The notes: generated by a model from the sequence alone, not told the origin. DNA of 64,000 nucleotides from Agromyces tardus (GCF_003710805.1 NZ_RHHB01000009.1:1-64000); one strand, 5' to 3'. Shown: positions 8,684-17,949, counted from the first letter of the stretch. A program made the numbers and translations.

Positions 8684-9931
8684 ATGCAGACACCGTCGTC
8701 GCGACTCGAGACCCGTGCCGTCCACGCTGGGATGGCCGGGGTCCGGGAGAGCGGATCCCACGTTCCCGTCATCGACTTCTCCACCACCAACCCGCTCGGC
8801 GACGTCGACTCCGGCGGCAGCTCGTACGAGGGGCTCGCCACCGGGCACGACCTCGCCGACGGCGCCTCCGCCGTCTACCAGCGCCTCTGGCAGCCCGGCG
8901 TCGCGCGCTTCGAGACGGCGCTCGCCGACCTCGAGGGCAGTGAGGGAGCGGTCGCCTTCGCGAGCGGCATGGCGGCGCTCGCGGCGACGCTCATCGCCGC
9001 GGCATCCGCCGGCACGCCGCACATCGTCGCGGTGCGTCCCCTGTACGGCGGCACCGACCACGTGCTCGCGAGCGGCCTGCTCGGCACCGACGTGACGTGG
9101 ACCGACGTCGACGGCATCGCCGGGGCGCTGCGCCCCGACACCGGCCTCGTGATCGTCGAGTCCCCCGCGAACCCCACTCTCGAGCTCGTCGACCTGCGCC
9201 GGGTGGCGGATGCCGCGGGCACGGTGCCGCTCCTCGTCGACAACACCTTCGCCACCCCGGTGTTGCAACGCCCCATCGAGCACGGCGCGACGCTCGTGCT
9301 GCACAGCGCGACGAAGTACCTCGGCGGGCACGGCGACGTCATGGGCGGCGTGATCGCCGCCGACGCGGCCTGGGTCTCGCGACTCCGCCAGGTGCGTGCG
9401 CTCACGGGCGGACTCCTGCACCCGATGGCGGCGTACCTGCTGCACCGCGGCCTGCGCACCCTGCCGCTGCGGGTTCGCGCCCAGCAGCAGACCGCGATGG
9501 AGCTCGCCATCCGGCTCGGCGCGCACCCGGCGGTCGCCCGTGTGCGGTACCCCGGGCTGCCCGGTCAGGACCCGGCGGGCCTCGTGGGCACGCAGCTCGA
9601 GGGACCCGGCTCGATCATCGCGATCGAACTGGCCGGCGGGTACGACGCCGCTGCGCGCTTCACCGAAGGCTGCCGGCTCGTCACCCACGCCGTGTCGCTC
9701 GGCGGCGTCGACTCGCTCGTGCAGCACCCCGCGTCGCTCACCCACCGTCCGGTCGCGGGCGACGCCAAGCCCGACGCGGGCGTCGTGCGCCTCTCGATCG
9801 GCCTCGAGCACGTCGACGACCTGACCGACGACCTCATGGCCGCACTCGACCTCGCGGCGCTCGAGACGGGCGTCGAGGGCGGCGAGTGCGAGCGAGCGGA
9901 TGCCGCCGCGGCATCCGCCGCCGGGTCGTGA
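8684..9931 (+). CDS. PLP-dependent Cys/Met metabolism enzyme (cystathionine gamma-synthase or methionine gamma-lyase family)
   Basis: A 415-residue fold-type I PLP enzyme of the trans-sulfuration family. It has the PLP-binding lysine in SATKYLGGHGD (about residues 208-218), the SGMAALAATL phosphate-binding region, and the ESPANPTLELVDL and VDNTFATPVLQ motifs. Members either make cystathionine or homocysteine, or degrade methionine or cystathionine. The sequence alone does not separate these. Being divergent from an Lrp-type regulator with shared operators fits an inducible lyase for sulfur amino-acid catabolism. The C-terminal tail is Ala-rich and probably disordered. The gene converges on the DHA2 exporter, with a strong hairpin between them. 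Confidence 0.9.
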   Translation: MQTPSSRLETRAVHAGMAGVRESGSHVPVIDFSTTNPLGDVDSGGSSYEGLATGHDLADGASAVYQRLWQPGVARFETALADLEGSEGAVAFASGMAALAATLIAAASAGTPHIVAVRPLYGGTDHVLASGLLGTDVTWTDVDGIAGALRPDTGLVIVESPANPTLELVDLRRVADAAGTVPLLVDNTFATPVLQRPIEHGATLVLHSATKYLGGHGDVMGGVIAADAAWVSRLRQVRALTGGLLHPMAAYLLHRGLRTLPLRVRAQQQTAMELAIRLGAHPAVARVRYPGLPGQDPAGLVGTQLEGPGSIIAIELAGGYDAAARFTEGCRLVTHAVSLGGVDSLVQHPASLTHRPVAGDAKPDAGVVRLSIGLEHVDDLTDDLMAALDLAALETGVEGGECERADAAAASAAGS

Positions 9932-9967
9932 CGCCCGGCTGACGCCCTGCGCGCTTGCCCGCGGGCT

Positions 9968-9990
9968 CGGCGGTCGCGCCGCGACCGCCG
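9968..9990. terminator. Bidirectional hairpin terminator
   Basis: CGGCGGTCGC and GCGACCGCCG form a perfect 10-bp stem with a 3-base loop in the 61-base gap between two convergent genes. There is no U-tract, as is common in high-GC actinobacteria. Confidence 0.55.
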
Positions 9991-9992
9991 CG

Positions 9993-11468
9993 TCAGCGTG
10001 CGTCGTCGACCGGCGGCGCCGACGCCCGCTCCGTCGCCTCGGGGGTGGCCGGTCGCTCGGCCGCCGCCCCCGGTTGAGGCGCGACGGTCGGCGACTCCTC
10101 CGTCGCATCGGGAACCGCGTCTGCAGTCGGCGCCGGGTTGCGGATGCCGATCCACGACACGACACCGCCCACGACGAGCAGCGCGGCCGTGGCGACCGCG
10201 GCCCGGTGGTACCCGACGACATCGAGGGATTCGCCGACGATGACGCCGATCGCCGCGATGGAGACGAGCCCGGCGATGCGTGCCACGGCGTTGTTCACCG
10301 CCGAACCGATCCCTGCGCGCGCCGGGTCGACGGCGCCGAGGATCGCCGCCGTGAGCGGGGCGACCGTCATGGCCATGCCGAGCCCGACGACCGCGACGCC
10401 GGGCAGGAGCTCGGTCCAGTAGTTCACGTCGGCGCCGACGCCGAGGGTCAGCAGGAATCCGCCCGCGACGACGATGGGCCCGGCGGTCATGAAGATCCGG
10501 GGGCCGAAGCGCCCCGCGAGCGCGCCGAAACGGGACCCGAGCAACACGATCATGACCGTGGGCGGCAGCGTCGCGAGCCCCGCGAGCGTGGCCGGGAACC
10601 CGCCCGTCTCCTGCAGGAAGATCGGCAGCGCGAACAGTCCGAGCGAGAACGCCGCGTAGATGAACAGCGTGGCGAGGTTGCCGGCGGCGAAATTGCGCGC
10701 CGCGAACAGCGAGAGCGGCAGCATCGGATGCGGCGCCCGCCGCTCCCACAGCACGAACGCGACGAGGGCGCAGAGCCCTACCACGAGTGGGATCCACACG
10801 AGCGGGGAGGCGATGCCGAGGCGGCCCTGCTCGATGAGGGCGAACACGGTGCCACCGAGCCCGACGATGCCGAGGATCGCGCCGGTCCAGTCGATGCGCT
10901 CGTGGTCGGGGTTCGGTGCGTCGCGTCCCAGCCGGCGCAGCAGCACGAGCGCGATCGCGATCGGGACCACGTTGATCCAGAACACGAGCCGCCACGAGAC
11001 GAGGTCGACGAGCGCCCCGCCGAGCAGGGGGCCGACGAGGAACGCGAGCGTCGTCCACGCCGTCCACCGGCCGATGGCCCGGCCCTGCTCCGCCTTCGGG
11101 AACGTCGCGATGATGAGCGCGAGCGAGCTCGGCACGAGGAGCGCGCCGGCTCCGCCCTGCAGGGCCCGCCCGAGCACGAGCACGAGCCCGCTCGGCGCGA
11201 GCGCGCAGATGAGGGAGGTGACGCCGAACCCGTACAGCCCGATGCGGATGACGCGCAGCCGGCCGAACGAGTCGGAGAGCGAGCCCGCGAGCAGGATGAG
11301 CGAGCCGAGCGTGAGCAGGTACGCGTCGACGGCCCACTGCTGCAGCGCGAGCCCGCCGCCGAGTTCCGCCTCGATCGACGGCAGCGCGATGTTGATGACG
11401 GCGCCGTCGAGGAAGGCGATGAACGACACGACGATCGCGATGACGAGCACACGCGCCTTGCGATCCAT
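9993..11468 (-). CDS. MFS transporter, DHA2 (14-TM) drug exporter family
   Basis: A 491-residue transporter with about 14 hydrophobic segments. The DHA2 signature around TM5 (GPLLGGALVDLVSWRLVFW) is present, as is an acidic TM1 region (SFIAFLDGAVINIALPSI) typical of QacA/EmrB-like proton antiporters. It probably exports drugs or other amphipathic compounds. The C-terminal approximately 50 residues are Pro/Ala/Thr-rich and cytoplasmic. The ATG at 11468 is preceded by a leaderless -10 at 6 bases. No local TetR or MarR regulator is present. Confidence 0.92.
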   Translation of the reverse strand: MDRKARVLVIAIVVSFIAFLDGAVINIALPSIEAELGGGLALQQWAVDAYLLTLGSLILLAGSLSDSFGRLRVIRIGLYGFGVTSLICALAPSGLVLVLGRALQGGAGALLVPSSLALIIATFPKAEQGRAIGRWTAWTTLAFLVGPLLGGALVDLVSWRLVFWINVVPIAIALVLLRRLGRDAPNPDHERIDWTGAILGIVGLGGTVFALIEQGRLGIASPLVWIPLVVGLCALVAFVLWERRAPHPMLPLSLFAARNFAAGNLATLFIYAAFSLGLFALPIFLQETGGFPATLAGLATLPPTVMIVLLGSRFGALAGRFGPRIFMTAGPIVVAGGFLLTLGVGADVNYWTELLPGVAVVGLGMAMTVAPLTAAILGAVDPARAGIGSAVNNAVARIAGLVSIAAIGVIVGESLDVVGYHRAAVATAALLVVGGVVSWIGIRNPAPTADAVPDATEESPTVAPQPGAAAERPATPEATERASAPPVDDAR

Positions 11469-11474
11469 GGCGCC

Positions 11475-11480
11475 ATGCTA
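11475..11480 (-). promoter_or_regulatory. -10 element TAGCAT of a leaderless promoter
   Basis: On the minus strand TAGCAT is 6 bases before ATG 11468 of the DHA2 exporter. Confidence 0.5.
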
Positions 11481-11524
11481 CGCCGCGCCCAGGACGCGCG
11501 GACAGGCATCCCCTGCCACTGCGC

Positions 11525-13324
11525 TCAGCGGCTCGAGAGGCGCTTGCGCAGGAACTCGATGCGCGCCTGCAGCTGCGTGACGGTGGCCTGGGCGACCTCG
11601 GGGCCGCCGCAGATGCGGCGCAGCTCGGCGTGCACCTGCGAGTGCGCCTGCCCGCTGTGGCGGGCCCACAGGCCCACGAGGCTGTTGAGCAGCGAACGCT
11701 GCTCCTTGAGCGTTCGGTAGAGGGCCACGGGCTCCGCGGTCGGTTCGTGCTCGACGGTGTGCCGGCGCCGCTCCGATTGCCGGCGGGCCTGCCGCGCCTG
11801 CCGGTGCCGCAGCAGTTCCGCGACCTGCTCGGGCTCGAGCAGGCCGGGGATGCCGATGAAGTCGAGCTCCTCGTCGCTCCCGGGCTCGGCGAGGGTGCCG
11901 AACTCGGTGCCGTCGAAGACGACGCGGTCGAACGTGGCATCCGACCCGATGGCCTGCCACTCGAACTCGCCGAGCTCCTCGGAGGCCTTCTCCTCGCGGT
12001 TCGCCGACTCGAGCAGGCTGTCGTCGAGCCCGTCGTCGTCGCCATCGCCCGAGCGGCGATCGAGCGCGTGGTCGCGCTGCCGCTCGAGCTCCGAAGCGAG
12101 CGCCATGAGGATGGGCACGTTGGGCAGGAACACCGACGCGGTCTCACCGCGACGGCGGGCGCGCACGAAGCGCCCGATCGCCTGCGCGAAGAAGAGCGGC
12201 GTCGACGAACTCGTGGCGTACACGCCCACCGCGAGCCGCGGCACGTCGACGCCCTCGGACACCATGCGCACCGCGACCATCCACCGTCGGGTGTTGTTCG
12301 AGAATTCCTCGATGCGGTTCGAGGCCTCCTTCTCGTCGGAGAGCACGACCGTGACCGGCTCACCGCAGATGCCCTCGAGGATCTCGGCGTAGGCGCGCGC
12401 GACCGTCTGGTCGGTGGCGATCACAAGGCCGCCCGCGTCGGGGATGCCGTGCCGTACCTCGGTGAGGCGCCGGTCGGCGGCCTGCAGCACGGCCGGGATC
12501 CACTCCCCCGTGGGCTCGAGGGCCGTGCGCCAGGCCGACGAGGTGATGTCCTTCGTGTTGTCCTCGCCGAGCTTCGCCTCCATCTCGTCGCCCGCCTTGG
12601 TGCGCCAGCGCATGTGGCCCGCGTAGACCATGAAGAGCACCGGACGCACGACCCCGTCGGCGAGGGCCCGGCCGTAGCCGTAGGAGAAGTCGGTCTGCGA
12701 GAGGCGCACGCCCGCGGCATCCGGCTCGTAGTGCACGAACGGGATCGGCGCGGTGTCGCTGCGGAAGGGCGTGCCGGTGAGCGAGAGGCGCCGGGTGGCG
12801 GGCTCGAACGCCTCGCGGATCGCGTCGCCCCACGAGAGCGCATCGCCGCCGTGGTGCACCTCGTCGAGGATGACGAGGGTGCGCCCCGAGAGCGTGAGCT
12901 CCCGGTGCAGCGCCGGCCGCACCGCCACCTGCGCATACGTCACCGCGACGCCGTGGTAGTGCCGGGCACTGCGCCCGTGGGCGTTGCGGAACCCCGGGTC
13001 CAGGCGGATGCCGGCGCGGGCCGCGGCATCCGCCCACTGGCGCTTGAGGTGGTCGGTGGGGGCGACGACCGTGATGCGGTCGATGACGCGCCGGGCGCGC
13101 AGCTCGGCTGCGAGCCGCAGCGCGAACGTGGTCTTGCCGGCACCGGGCGTCGCCGCGGCGAGGAAGTCGCGCGGCTCCGTCTCGAAGTAGCGATCGAGCG
13201 CCTCGGCTTGCCAGGCGCGCAGCTTCGACGCCGTGCCCCACGGGGCACGAGCGGGGAAGGACGGGGAGAGGTGTTCGGCGGCCGAGGTGCCCGGCTGATG
13301 GCCGGAGGGGGTCGCGTTGCTCAC
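11525..13324 (-). CDS. DEAD/DEAH box helicase (superfamily 2)
   Basis: A 599-residue SF2 ATPase. Visible motifs are Walker A (ATPGAGKTTFALRLAAE), motif II (VILDEVHHGGDA), motif III-like LSLTGTPFRS, and motif VI (FFAQAIGRFVRARRRGE), where the arginine finger lies. Such proteins resemble the motor of type III restriction enzymes (ResIII) but occur alone in many actinobacteria, where they act on DNA or RNA with unknown partners. I see no methyltransferase or nuclease next to it, so a restriction system is not supported. GTG 13324 is chosen; TACAGT lies 8 bases before it on the minus strand. The C-terminal 120 residues are basic and helical. Confidence 0.9.
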   Translation of the reverse strand: MSNATPSGHQPGTSAAEHLSPSFPARAPWGTASKLRAWQAEALDRYFETEPRDFLAAATPGAGKTTFALRLAAELRARRVIDRITVVAPTDHLKRQWADAAARAGIRLDPGFRNAHGRSARHYHGVAVTYAQVAVRPALHRELTLSGRTLVILDEVHHGGDALSWGDAIREAFEPATRRLSLTGTPFRSDTAPIPFVHYEPDAAGVRLSQTDFSYGYGRALADGVVRPVLFMVYAGHMRWRTKAGDEMEAKLGEDNTKDITSSAWRTALEPTGEWIPAVLQAADRRLTEVRHGIPDAGGLVIATDQTVARAYAEILEGICGEPVTVVLSDEKEASNRIEEFSNNTRRWMVAVRMVSEGVDVPRLAVGVYATSSSTPLFFAQAIGRFVRARRRGETASVFLPNVPILMALASELERQRDHALDRRSGDGDDDGLDDSLLESANREEKASEELGEFEWQAIGSDATFDRVVFDGTEFGTLAEPGSDEELDFIGIPGLLEPEQVAELLRHRQARQARRQSERRRHTVEHEPTAEPVALYRTLKEQRSLLNSLVGLWARHSGQAHSQVHAELRRICGGPEVAQATVTQLQARIEFLRKRLSSR

Positions 13325-13413
13325 TCTGCAGCACTGTAGTCGAGGCATCCGACCTGCCGTGCACCGCCGCACGGACGCGCACCCGCACGGGCACCGGCGG
13401 CCCCTCGGATGTG

Positions 13414-13419
13414 CAGAAT
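13414..13419 (+). promoter_or_regulatory. -10 element CAGAAT of a leaderless promoter
   Basis: CAGAAT is 6 bases before ATG 13426 of the SGNH hydrolase; the spacer GGAGGG could alternatively serve as a ribosome binding site. Confidence 0.45.
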
Positions 13420-13425
13420 GGAGGG

Positions 13426-14211
13426 ATGGTCACCCAGCAGCACCCCTGGTCCCGCCACGTCGCCCTCGGCGACTCGTTCACGGAGGGCATCGGCGACCCC
13501 GAGCCCGGCGTGCCGGGCGGCCACCGAGGCTGGGCCGACCGTGTCGCCGAGGTGCTCTCGCAGGGCACCGAGGACTTCGCCTACGCGAACCTCGCGATCC
13601 GTGGTCGTCTGATCCAGCAGATCATCGACGAGCAGGTGGAACCGGCGCTCGACCTGCGCCCCGACCTCATCACCATCTCCGCGGGCGGCAACGACGTCAT
13701 CCGGCCGCGCACCGATCCCGACGAGATCTCGGCTCGCTTCGAGCACGCCATCGAGCGGCTCTCCCGCGACCGGGCGACGATCGTGATCTTCACGGGCGTC
13801 GACGTGGGCTTCTCCCCCGTGTTCCGCGGCATCCGCGGCAAGGTCGCGATCTACAACGAGAACCTGCGGGCGATCGCGCAGAAGCACGACTGCATCGTCG
13901 CCGACCAGTGGGCGCTCACCGAGATCCAGGACCAGCGCATGTGGGCCCCCGACCGCCTGCACCTCAACTCGCTCGGCCACCACACGGTCGCGCGCATGGT
14001 GCTCGCCGCGCTCAACGTCGAGAACGACCTCGAGCCGATGAAGCCCGAGCCGCTGCCCACGAGCACCTGGCGCCAGGCCCGCGTCGACGACCTGTCGTGG
14101 GCGCGCGAGTACCTCGTGCCGTGGGTGCTGCGGCGCGTGCGGCACCAGTCCTCGGGCGACTTCGTGACCGCGAAGCGACCGGATGCCGGTCCCTATCGCG
14201 TCGCCGACTGA
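13426..14211 (+). CDS. SGNH/GDSL-type esterase or lipase
   Basis: A 261-residue cytosolic serine hydrolase. Block I is ALGDSFTEGIGDP (nucleophile Ser at about residue 17), block III is SAGGNDVIRP, and block V is DRLHLNSLGHH with the catalytic Asp and His. There is no signal peptide. Family members remove acyl or acetyl groups from lipids, sugars or thioesters; the substrate is unknown here. The start ATG 13426 is supported by the -10 spacing and by the fact that the GDS block normally lies within the first 20 residues. The gene converges on the D,D-carboxypeptidase with only 21 bases between. Confidence 0.9.
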   Translation: MVTQQHPWSRHVALGDSFTEGIGDPEPGVPGGHRGWADRVAEVLSQGTEDFAYANLAIRGRLIQQIIDEQVEPALDLRPDLITISAGGNDVIRPRTDPDEISARFEHAIERLSRDRATIVIFTGVDVGFSPVFRGIRGKVAIYNENLRAIAQKHDCIVADQWALTEIQDQRMWAPDRLHLNSLGHHTVARMVLAALNVENDLEPMKPEPLPTSTWRQARVDDLSWAREYLVPWVLRRVRHQSSGDFVTAKRPDAGPYRVAD

Positions 14212-14232
14212 CGCCGCCACGCGCGGCCGGGG

Positions 14233-15534
14233 TCACTTCGCGGCGGCCGCCGCCTCGAGCGCGCCGGGGTTCTCCAGGCGCCACCACATGCCGGGGTCGT
14301 CGACCGTGCCGTCGAGCTCGAGCGGCACCTCGATGCGCTGCGCGCCCGCCGTGACGATCACGGTGCCCACCGCCGTGCCGTCGTCGGCGAGGGTGAGCGA
14401 CTTCGCGTCGACGGCGACGTCGACCGGCATGTCCGACCAGACGACGACCGTCGCGCCCTCCGTGGCGCGCGCGGTCGCCGTGTCACCCCACGGCGTGGAG
14501 TAGCTCGCGAGCTCCTGACCCGCCTGCAACGGGGTGACCTCGTGGAATCCCGGGGCGACCGAGTCGAGCAGCGAGGCCACCGCAGCGCGCACGGTGGCGT
14601 GATCGACGCCGCCGAGCAGCACGCCCACGACCGTGACGGTCGAGGAGCCGACCGCGTAGTCGGCGGAGAACAGGAGGTTGGCCGCGTCATCCGTCGTGCC
14701 GGTCTTGATGCCGTCGATGCCATGCGTGCCGAGGAGCTTGTTCGAGTTCTCGATGGTGCCGAGCTCGGGGATGTCGACCGACTTCGTCGCCACGATCTCG
14801 GCGAAGGCGGGGTTCTCGAGGGCGATCTCGCCGAGCTTCACGAGGTCGGCGGGGGTGCTCACGTCGTCGAGCGAGAGGCCGCTCGTGTCGACGACCGTCG
14901 TGTGGGCCAGGCCGTGCGCGGCGAGCCACGCCTGCGCCTTCGGCACGTAGGCGTCGACGGATCCGAACGCCCAGTTCGCGAGGGAGATGCTGTAGTTGTT
15001 GCCCGACGGCAGCAGCATCGCCTCGAGGCTCTCGCGGAGCGTGAGCGACGATCCCGCGACGACCGGCGCGACCGACCCGTTCTGCGCGATCATGTCCCAG
15101 TAGATCGCCACGTCGGCATCGGTGTACGCGATCTCGGGGCCGCCCTCGCCCGCGGCGAGCGGATGCTCCTCGAGCACGACGAGCGCCGTGACGACCTTCG
15201 CGATGCTCGCCATCGGCATCGTCGTCGACTCGTTGCCGGCGGCGAGCAGTCCGTCGAAGCCCACGGCGCCGACCGCGTAGCCGCCGAACCCCGGCAACGC
15301 GAGTTGCTGCGCCGCCGCCGCGACGGGCGGCGGGTCGGTGACGACAGGGGCTGCCGCCGGGATGGGCGCGCCGAGCGCGTTCGCCGTGTAGATGCCGCCG
15401 CCCGCGATGAGCGCGAGCACTGCTCCCACCGCCGAGAACACCACGATCCGGCGCCGGCGATAGACCTGCCGGCGGGACAGCCGCGGGGGTTCGTGCGCGG
15501 GCGCGGGCGGCGCGGGGTCGAGCGTGCGAGACAT
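14233..15534 (-). CDS. dacA: D-alanyl-D-alanine carboxypeptidase (PBP5/DacA-like, S11 family)
   Basis: A 433-residue extracytoplasmic penicillin-binding protein. One N-terminal membrane anchor (about residues 30-55) follows a basic RRQVYRRRR stretch. The three active-site motifs are in order: SxxK (MASIAKVVTA), SxN (PSGNNYSISLANW) and KTG (GIKTGTTDDAANLL). It trims the terminal D-Ala from peptidoglycan pentapeptides and so limits cross-linking. The region after KTG is a beta-rich domain as in S11 enzymes. The N-terminal anchor, rather than a C-terminal amphipathic helix, is usual for actinobacteria. The start has a -10 at 7 bases. Confidence 0.92.
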   Translation of the reverse strand: MSRTLDPAPPAPAHEPPRLSRRQVYRRRRIVVFSAVGAVLALIAGGGIYTANALGAPIPAAAPVVTDPPPVAAAAQQLALPGFGGYAVGAVGFDGLLAAGNESTTMPMASIAKVVTALVVLEEHPLAAGEGGPEIAYTDADVAIYWDMIAQNGSVAPVVAGSSLTLRESLEAMLLPSGNNYSISLANWAFGSVDAYVPKAQAWLAAHGLAHTTVVDTSGLSLDDVSTPADLVKLGEIALENPAFAEIVATKSVDIPELGTIENSNKLLGTHGIDGIKTGTTDDAANLLFSADYAVGSSTVTVVGVLLGGVDHATVRAAVASLLDSVAPGFHEVTPLQAGQELASYSTPWGDTATARATEGATVVVWSDMPVDVAVDAKSLTLADDGTAVGTVIVTAGAQRIEVPLELDGTVDDPGMWWRLENPGALEAAAAAK

Positions 15535-15541
15535 CCGTTCG

Positions 15542-15547
15542 AGCTTA
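15542..15547 (-). promoter_or_regulatory. -10 element TAAGCT of a leaderless promoter
   Basis: On the minus strand TAAGCT is 7 bases before ATG 15534 of the D,D-carboxypeptidase. It overlaps the 3' end of the methyltransferase gene. Confidence 0.45.
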
Positions 15548-16351
15548 ACGCTCGACCGCGAGCGCGTAGAGCACCACGGCCGCCGCGGCCGCGACGTTCA
15601 GGGAATCCACACCGTGCGCCATGGGGATCGTGACCACGCGATCGGATGCCGCCAGCGCCCGCCGCGACAGGCCGTCGCCCTCGGCGCCGAACACGAGCGC
15701 GAGCCGCGCGGGCGGATCGGCCGCGAGCTCGCGCAGCGTGACCGCATCGTCGGCGAGGGCGAGCGCCGCGACGTGCACGTCGTGCTCCGCGAAGAGCCGC
15801 GCCGCCTCGTCCCATTCGGGCAGGCGCGTCCACGGCACCTGGAACACCGTGCCCATGCTCACGCGCACGCTGCGCCGGTAGAGCGGATCCGCGCAGCGCG
15901 GCGTCACGAACACCGCGTCGGCGCCGAGCCCCGCGACGCTGCGGAAGATCGCGCCGACGTTCGTGTGGTCGACGATGTCCTCGAGCACGACCACCCGCCG
16001 CGCCGTCGCCAGCAGCTCGCCCGGGTCGCGCAGCTTCGGCCGCTCGAAGGCCGCGAGGGCCCCGCGGTGCACCCGGTACCCCGTGATCTGCTCGAGCTCG
16101 TCGGGGTCGGCGAGGTGCACGGGGATGTCGAACGGCGCGAGCGCCTCCTCGAGGCCGGGCAGCCACTTCTCCTCCATGAGCACCGATCGCGGAACGCATC
16201 CCGCGGCGATCGCCCGGCGGATCACCTTGGCCGACTCGGCGATGAAGAGGCCCCGCTCGGGCTCGGTCGCGCTGCGCAGCGCGACGTCGGTGAGTCCGGC
16301 GTAGTCGGCGACGGCGTCGGATGCGGCGTGCCGCACGCGTTCGATGTGCAT
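15545..16351 (-). CDS. TrmH/SpoU family RNA 2'-O-methyltransferase
   Basis: A 268-residue SPOUT methyltransferase. The C-terminal trefoil-knot motifs are clear: DHTNVGAIFRSVAGLGADAV (motif 1), LVFGAEGDGLSRRAL (motif 2) and IPMAHGVDSLNVAAAAAVVL (motif 3). An N-terminal substrate-binding domain (about residues 1-100) precedes it. It methylates ribose 2'-OH in rRNA or tRNA using SAM; the exact nucleotide is not deducible. ATG 16351 is chosen because a GGAGGA ribosome binding site lies 3 bases upstream of it. It is transcribed ahead of the carboxypeptidase gene, with only 10 bases between them. Confidence 0.93.
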   Translation of the reverse strand: MHIERVRHAASDAVADYAGLTDVALRSATEPERGLFIAESAKVIRRAIAAGCVPRSVLMEEKWLPGLEEALAPFDIPVHLADPDELEQITGYRVHRGALAAFERPKLRDPGELLATARRVVVLEDIVDHTNVGAIFRSVAGLGADAVFVTPRCADPLYRRSVRVSMGTVFQVPWTRLPEWDEAARLFAEHDVHVAALALADDAVTLRELAADPPARLALVFGAEGDGLSRRALAASDRVVTIPMAHGVDSLNVAAAAAVVLYALAVER

Positions 16352-16409
16352 GTGTCCTCCACCCGACAGCCTGCCAGTGCCCCGAAACATTCCGGTAAAC
16401 CGCGCGATC

Positions 16410-16415
16410 TAGAAT
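16410..16415 (+). promoter_or_regulatory. -10 element TAGAAT, leadered promoter
   Basis: TAGAAT precedes the sirtuin gene by 25 bases. A ribosome binding site GGGAGA (16431-16436) lies between, so this is a normal short-leader promoter. Confidence 0.5.
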
Positions 16416-16440
16416 CAGGACACCGTCGAAGGGAGACGCG

Positions 16441-17286
16441 GTGGGTTCTGGCATCGGAGCACCGGTTGCGACCGACGAACTGCTCGACGAGGCGATCGGG
16501 CTCATGCGGCATGCCCACGTCGCCGTGCTCACCGGCGCGGGCGTGAGCACCGACTCCGGCATCCCCGACTACCGCGGCGAGGGCGCACCCGTGCGCACCC
16601 CCATGACCGCCCAGACCTTCATGGCCTCCGAGATCGCCCGCAAGCGCTACTGGGCGGGCAGCCACCTCGGCTGGCGCACGTTCGGCAGCGCCCAGCCCAA
16701 CGACGGCCACCGCGCGCTCGCCGCCCTCGAGGGCGCCGGGGTCGTGAGCGGCGTGGTCACCCAGAACGTCGACGGACTGCACCGTCGCGCCGGCAGCCGG
16801 CACGTCGTCGAGCTGCACGGCGGCAACGACCGGGTGCTCTGCACCGTGTGCGGGCAGCGGTTCGCGCGCGACGCGATCGCGCAGCGCCTCGAGGAGCTGA
16901 ATCCCCACATCGACCTCGACGTGGCGATCCGGCCGGCTCCCGACGGCGACGTCGAGGTCGACGACGTGGAGTCGATCGTGATCCCCGCATGCACGGTGTG
17001 CGGCGGCATCCTGAAGCCCGACGTCGTGTTCTTCGGCGAGTTCGTGCCCGTCGAGGTGTTCCACCAGGCGGCGACGCTCGTGCGGCGCGCCGACGTGCTG
17101 CTCGTCGCGGGCTCGTCGCTCGTCGTCAACTCCGGCGTGCGCCTGCTCGAGATCGCACGGCGCGGCCGCACCCCGATCGTGGTCGTGAACCGCGGGATCA
17201 CCAAGGGCGACAGCAGGGCGGCGGTGAAGATCGACGCCGGCGCGACCGAGACGCTCGTCGCCATGGCGGAAGCGCTGCTCGCGTGA
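16441..17286 (+). CDS. NAD-dependent protein deacylase (sirtuin, Sir2 family)
   Basis: A 281-residue sirtuin. The NAD-binding motif GAGVSTDSGIPDYRGEG, the TQNVDGLHRRAGS motif and the catalytic histidine in ELHGGN are present. A structural zinc site is formed by CTVC and CTVC pairs that bracket an approximately 45-residue acidic insertion. It removes acyl groups from protein lysines, linking NAD status to enzyme activity. GTG 16441 is chosen as start because GGGAGA is 4 bases upstream. The stop overlaps the next start by 4 bases (GTGA), so it is translationally coupled to the histidine phosphatase. Confidence 0.94.
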   Translation: MGSGIGAPVATDELLDEAIGLMRHAHVAVLTGAGVSTDSGIPDYRGEGAPVRTPMTAQTFMASEIARKRYWAGSHLGWRTFGSAQPNDGHRALAALEGAGVVSGVVTQNVDGLHRRAGSRHVVELHGGNDRVLCTVCGQRFARDAIAQRLEELNPHIDLDVAIRPAPDGDVEVDDVESIVIPACTVCGGILKPDVVFFGEFVPVEVFHQAATLVRRADVLLVAGSSLVVNSGVRLLEIARRGRTPIVVVNRGITKGDSRAAVKIDAGATETLVAMAEALLA

Positions 17287-17924
17287 TCGTGCGGCTCGGC
17301 CAGTACCCGGCCCATGCCCGCGTGAGCGCGCGCCGGGCGACGGCGATCGCGCTCGTGCGCCACGGCCAGACCGACTGGAACGTGCAACGACGCGTGCAGG
17401 GCTCCACCGACGTGCCGCTCAACGCGACCGGGCGGGCGCAGGCCGCCGCGGCGGCCGAGCGGCTCGCCGCCGAGGGGTCGTGGCACGCGGTGGTGTCGAG
17501 TCCGCTTGCGCGGGCCGCCGACACGGCGTCGCTCATCGCCGACGGGCTGGGGCTCCCCGCGCCCGAGCCGGTGCCGGCGCTCGCCGAACGGCGGTACGGC
17601 GCCCTCGAGGGGCTGTCGACCGCCGAGCGGGCTCGGCTGCGCTCGCTGTCGGTCTACGTGCGCGGGCTCGAGTCCCGCTCGTCGGTGGCCGACCGCGCCA
17701 TCTCGGCACTGCTCGGCATCGCCGAGACGCATCCCGGTCGCTCGATCGTCGCGGTCACCCACGGCGGCGTCATCCAGGCGGTGCTGCTGCACCTCGGGCT
17801 CCCGAAGCCCGGCTCCGGCGCGATCGCGAACGGCTCGGTGCACGAGCTGCGCGTGGTCGGCGATCGCGTCTCGTTCGTGTGGTCCGAGGCGTACGACGAC
17901 GCGGAGTCCACGGGAACCGGCTGA
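17283..17924 (+). CDS. Histidine phosphatase family protein
   Basis: A 213-residue phosphoglycerate-mutase-like phosphatase. The phosphohistidine motif is LVRHGQTDWN, the second catalytic histidine lies in IVAVTHGGVIQAVLLHLG, and the acidic residue in ERRYGALEG completes the site. Substrates in this family are varied (sugar phosphates, nucleotides, phospho-alpha-ribazole), so no pathway is assigned. The GTG start shares 4 bases with the sirtuin stop, giving a two-gene operon. A later GTG at 17322 would remove a weakly conserved leader and is an alternative. Confidence 0.9.
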   Translation: MIVRLGQYPAHARVSARRATAIALVRHGQTDWNVQRRVQGSTDVPLNATGRAQAAAAAERLAAEGSWHAVVSSPLARAADTASLIADGLGLPAPEPVPALAERRYGALEGLSTAERARLRSLSVYVRGLESRSSVADRAISALLGIAETHPGRSIVAVTHGGVIQAVLLHLGLPKPGSGAIANGSVHELRVVGDRVSFVWSEAYDDAESTGTG

Positions 17925-17949
17925 CCGACCCGCGAAGCTCCCCGTCCGC

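Noticed and set aside
11525-13324. Type III restriction or defence system based on the DEAD/DEAH helicase
   Set aside because: No methyltransferase, nuclease or other defence gene is adjacent; neighbours are ordinary hydrolase and transporter genes.
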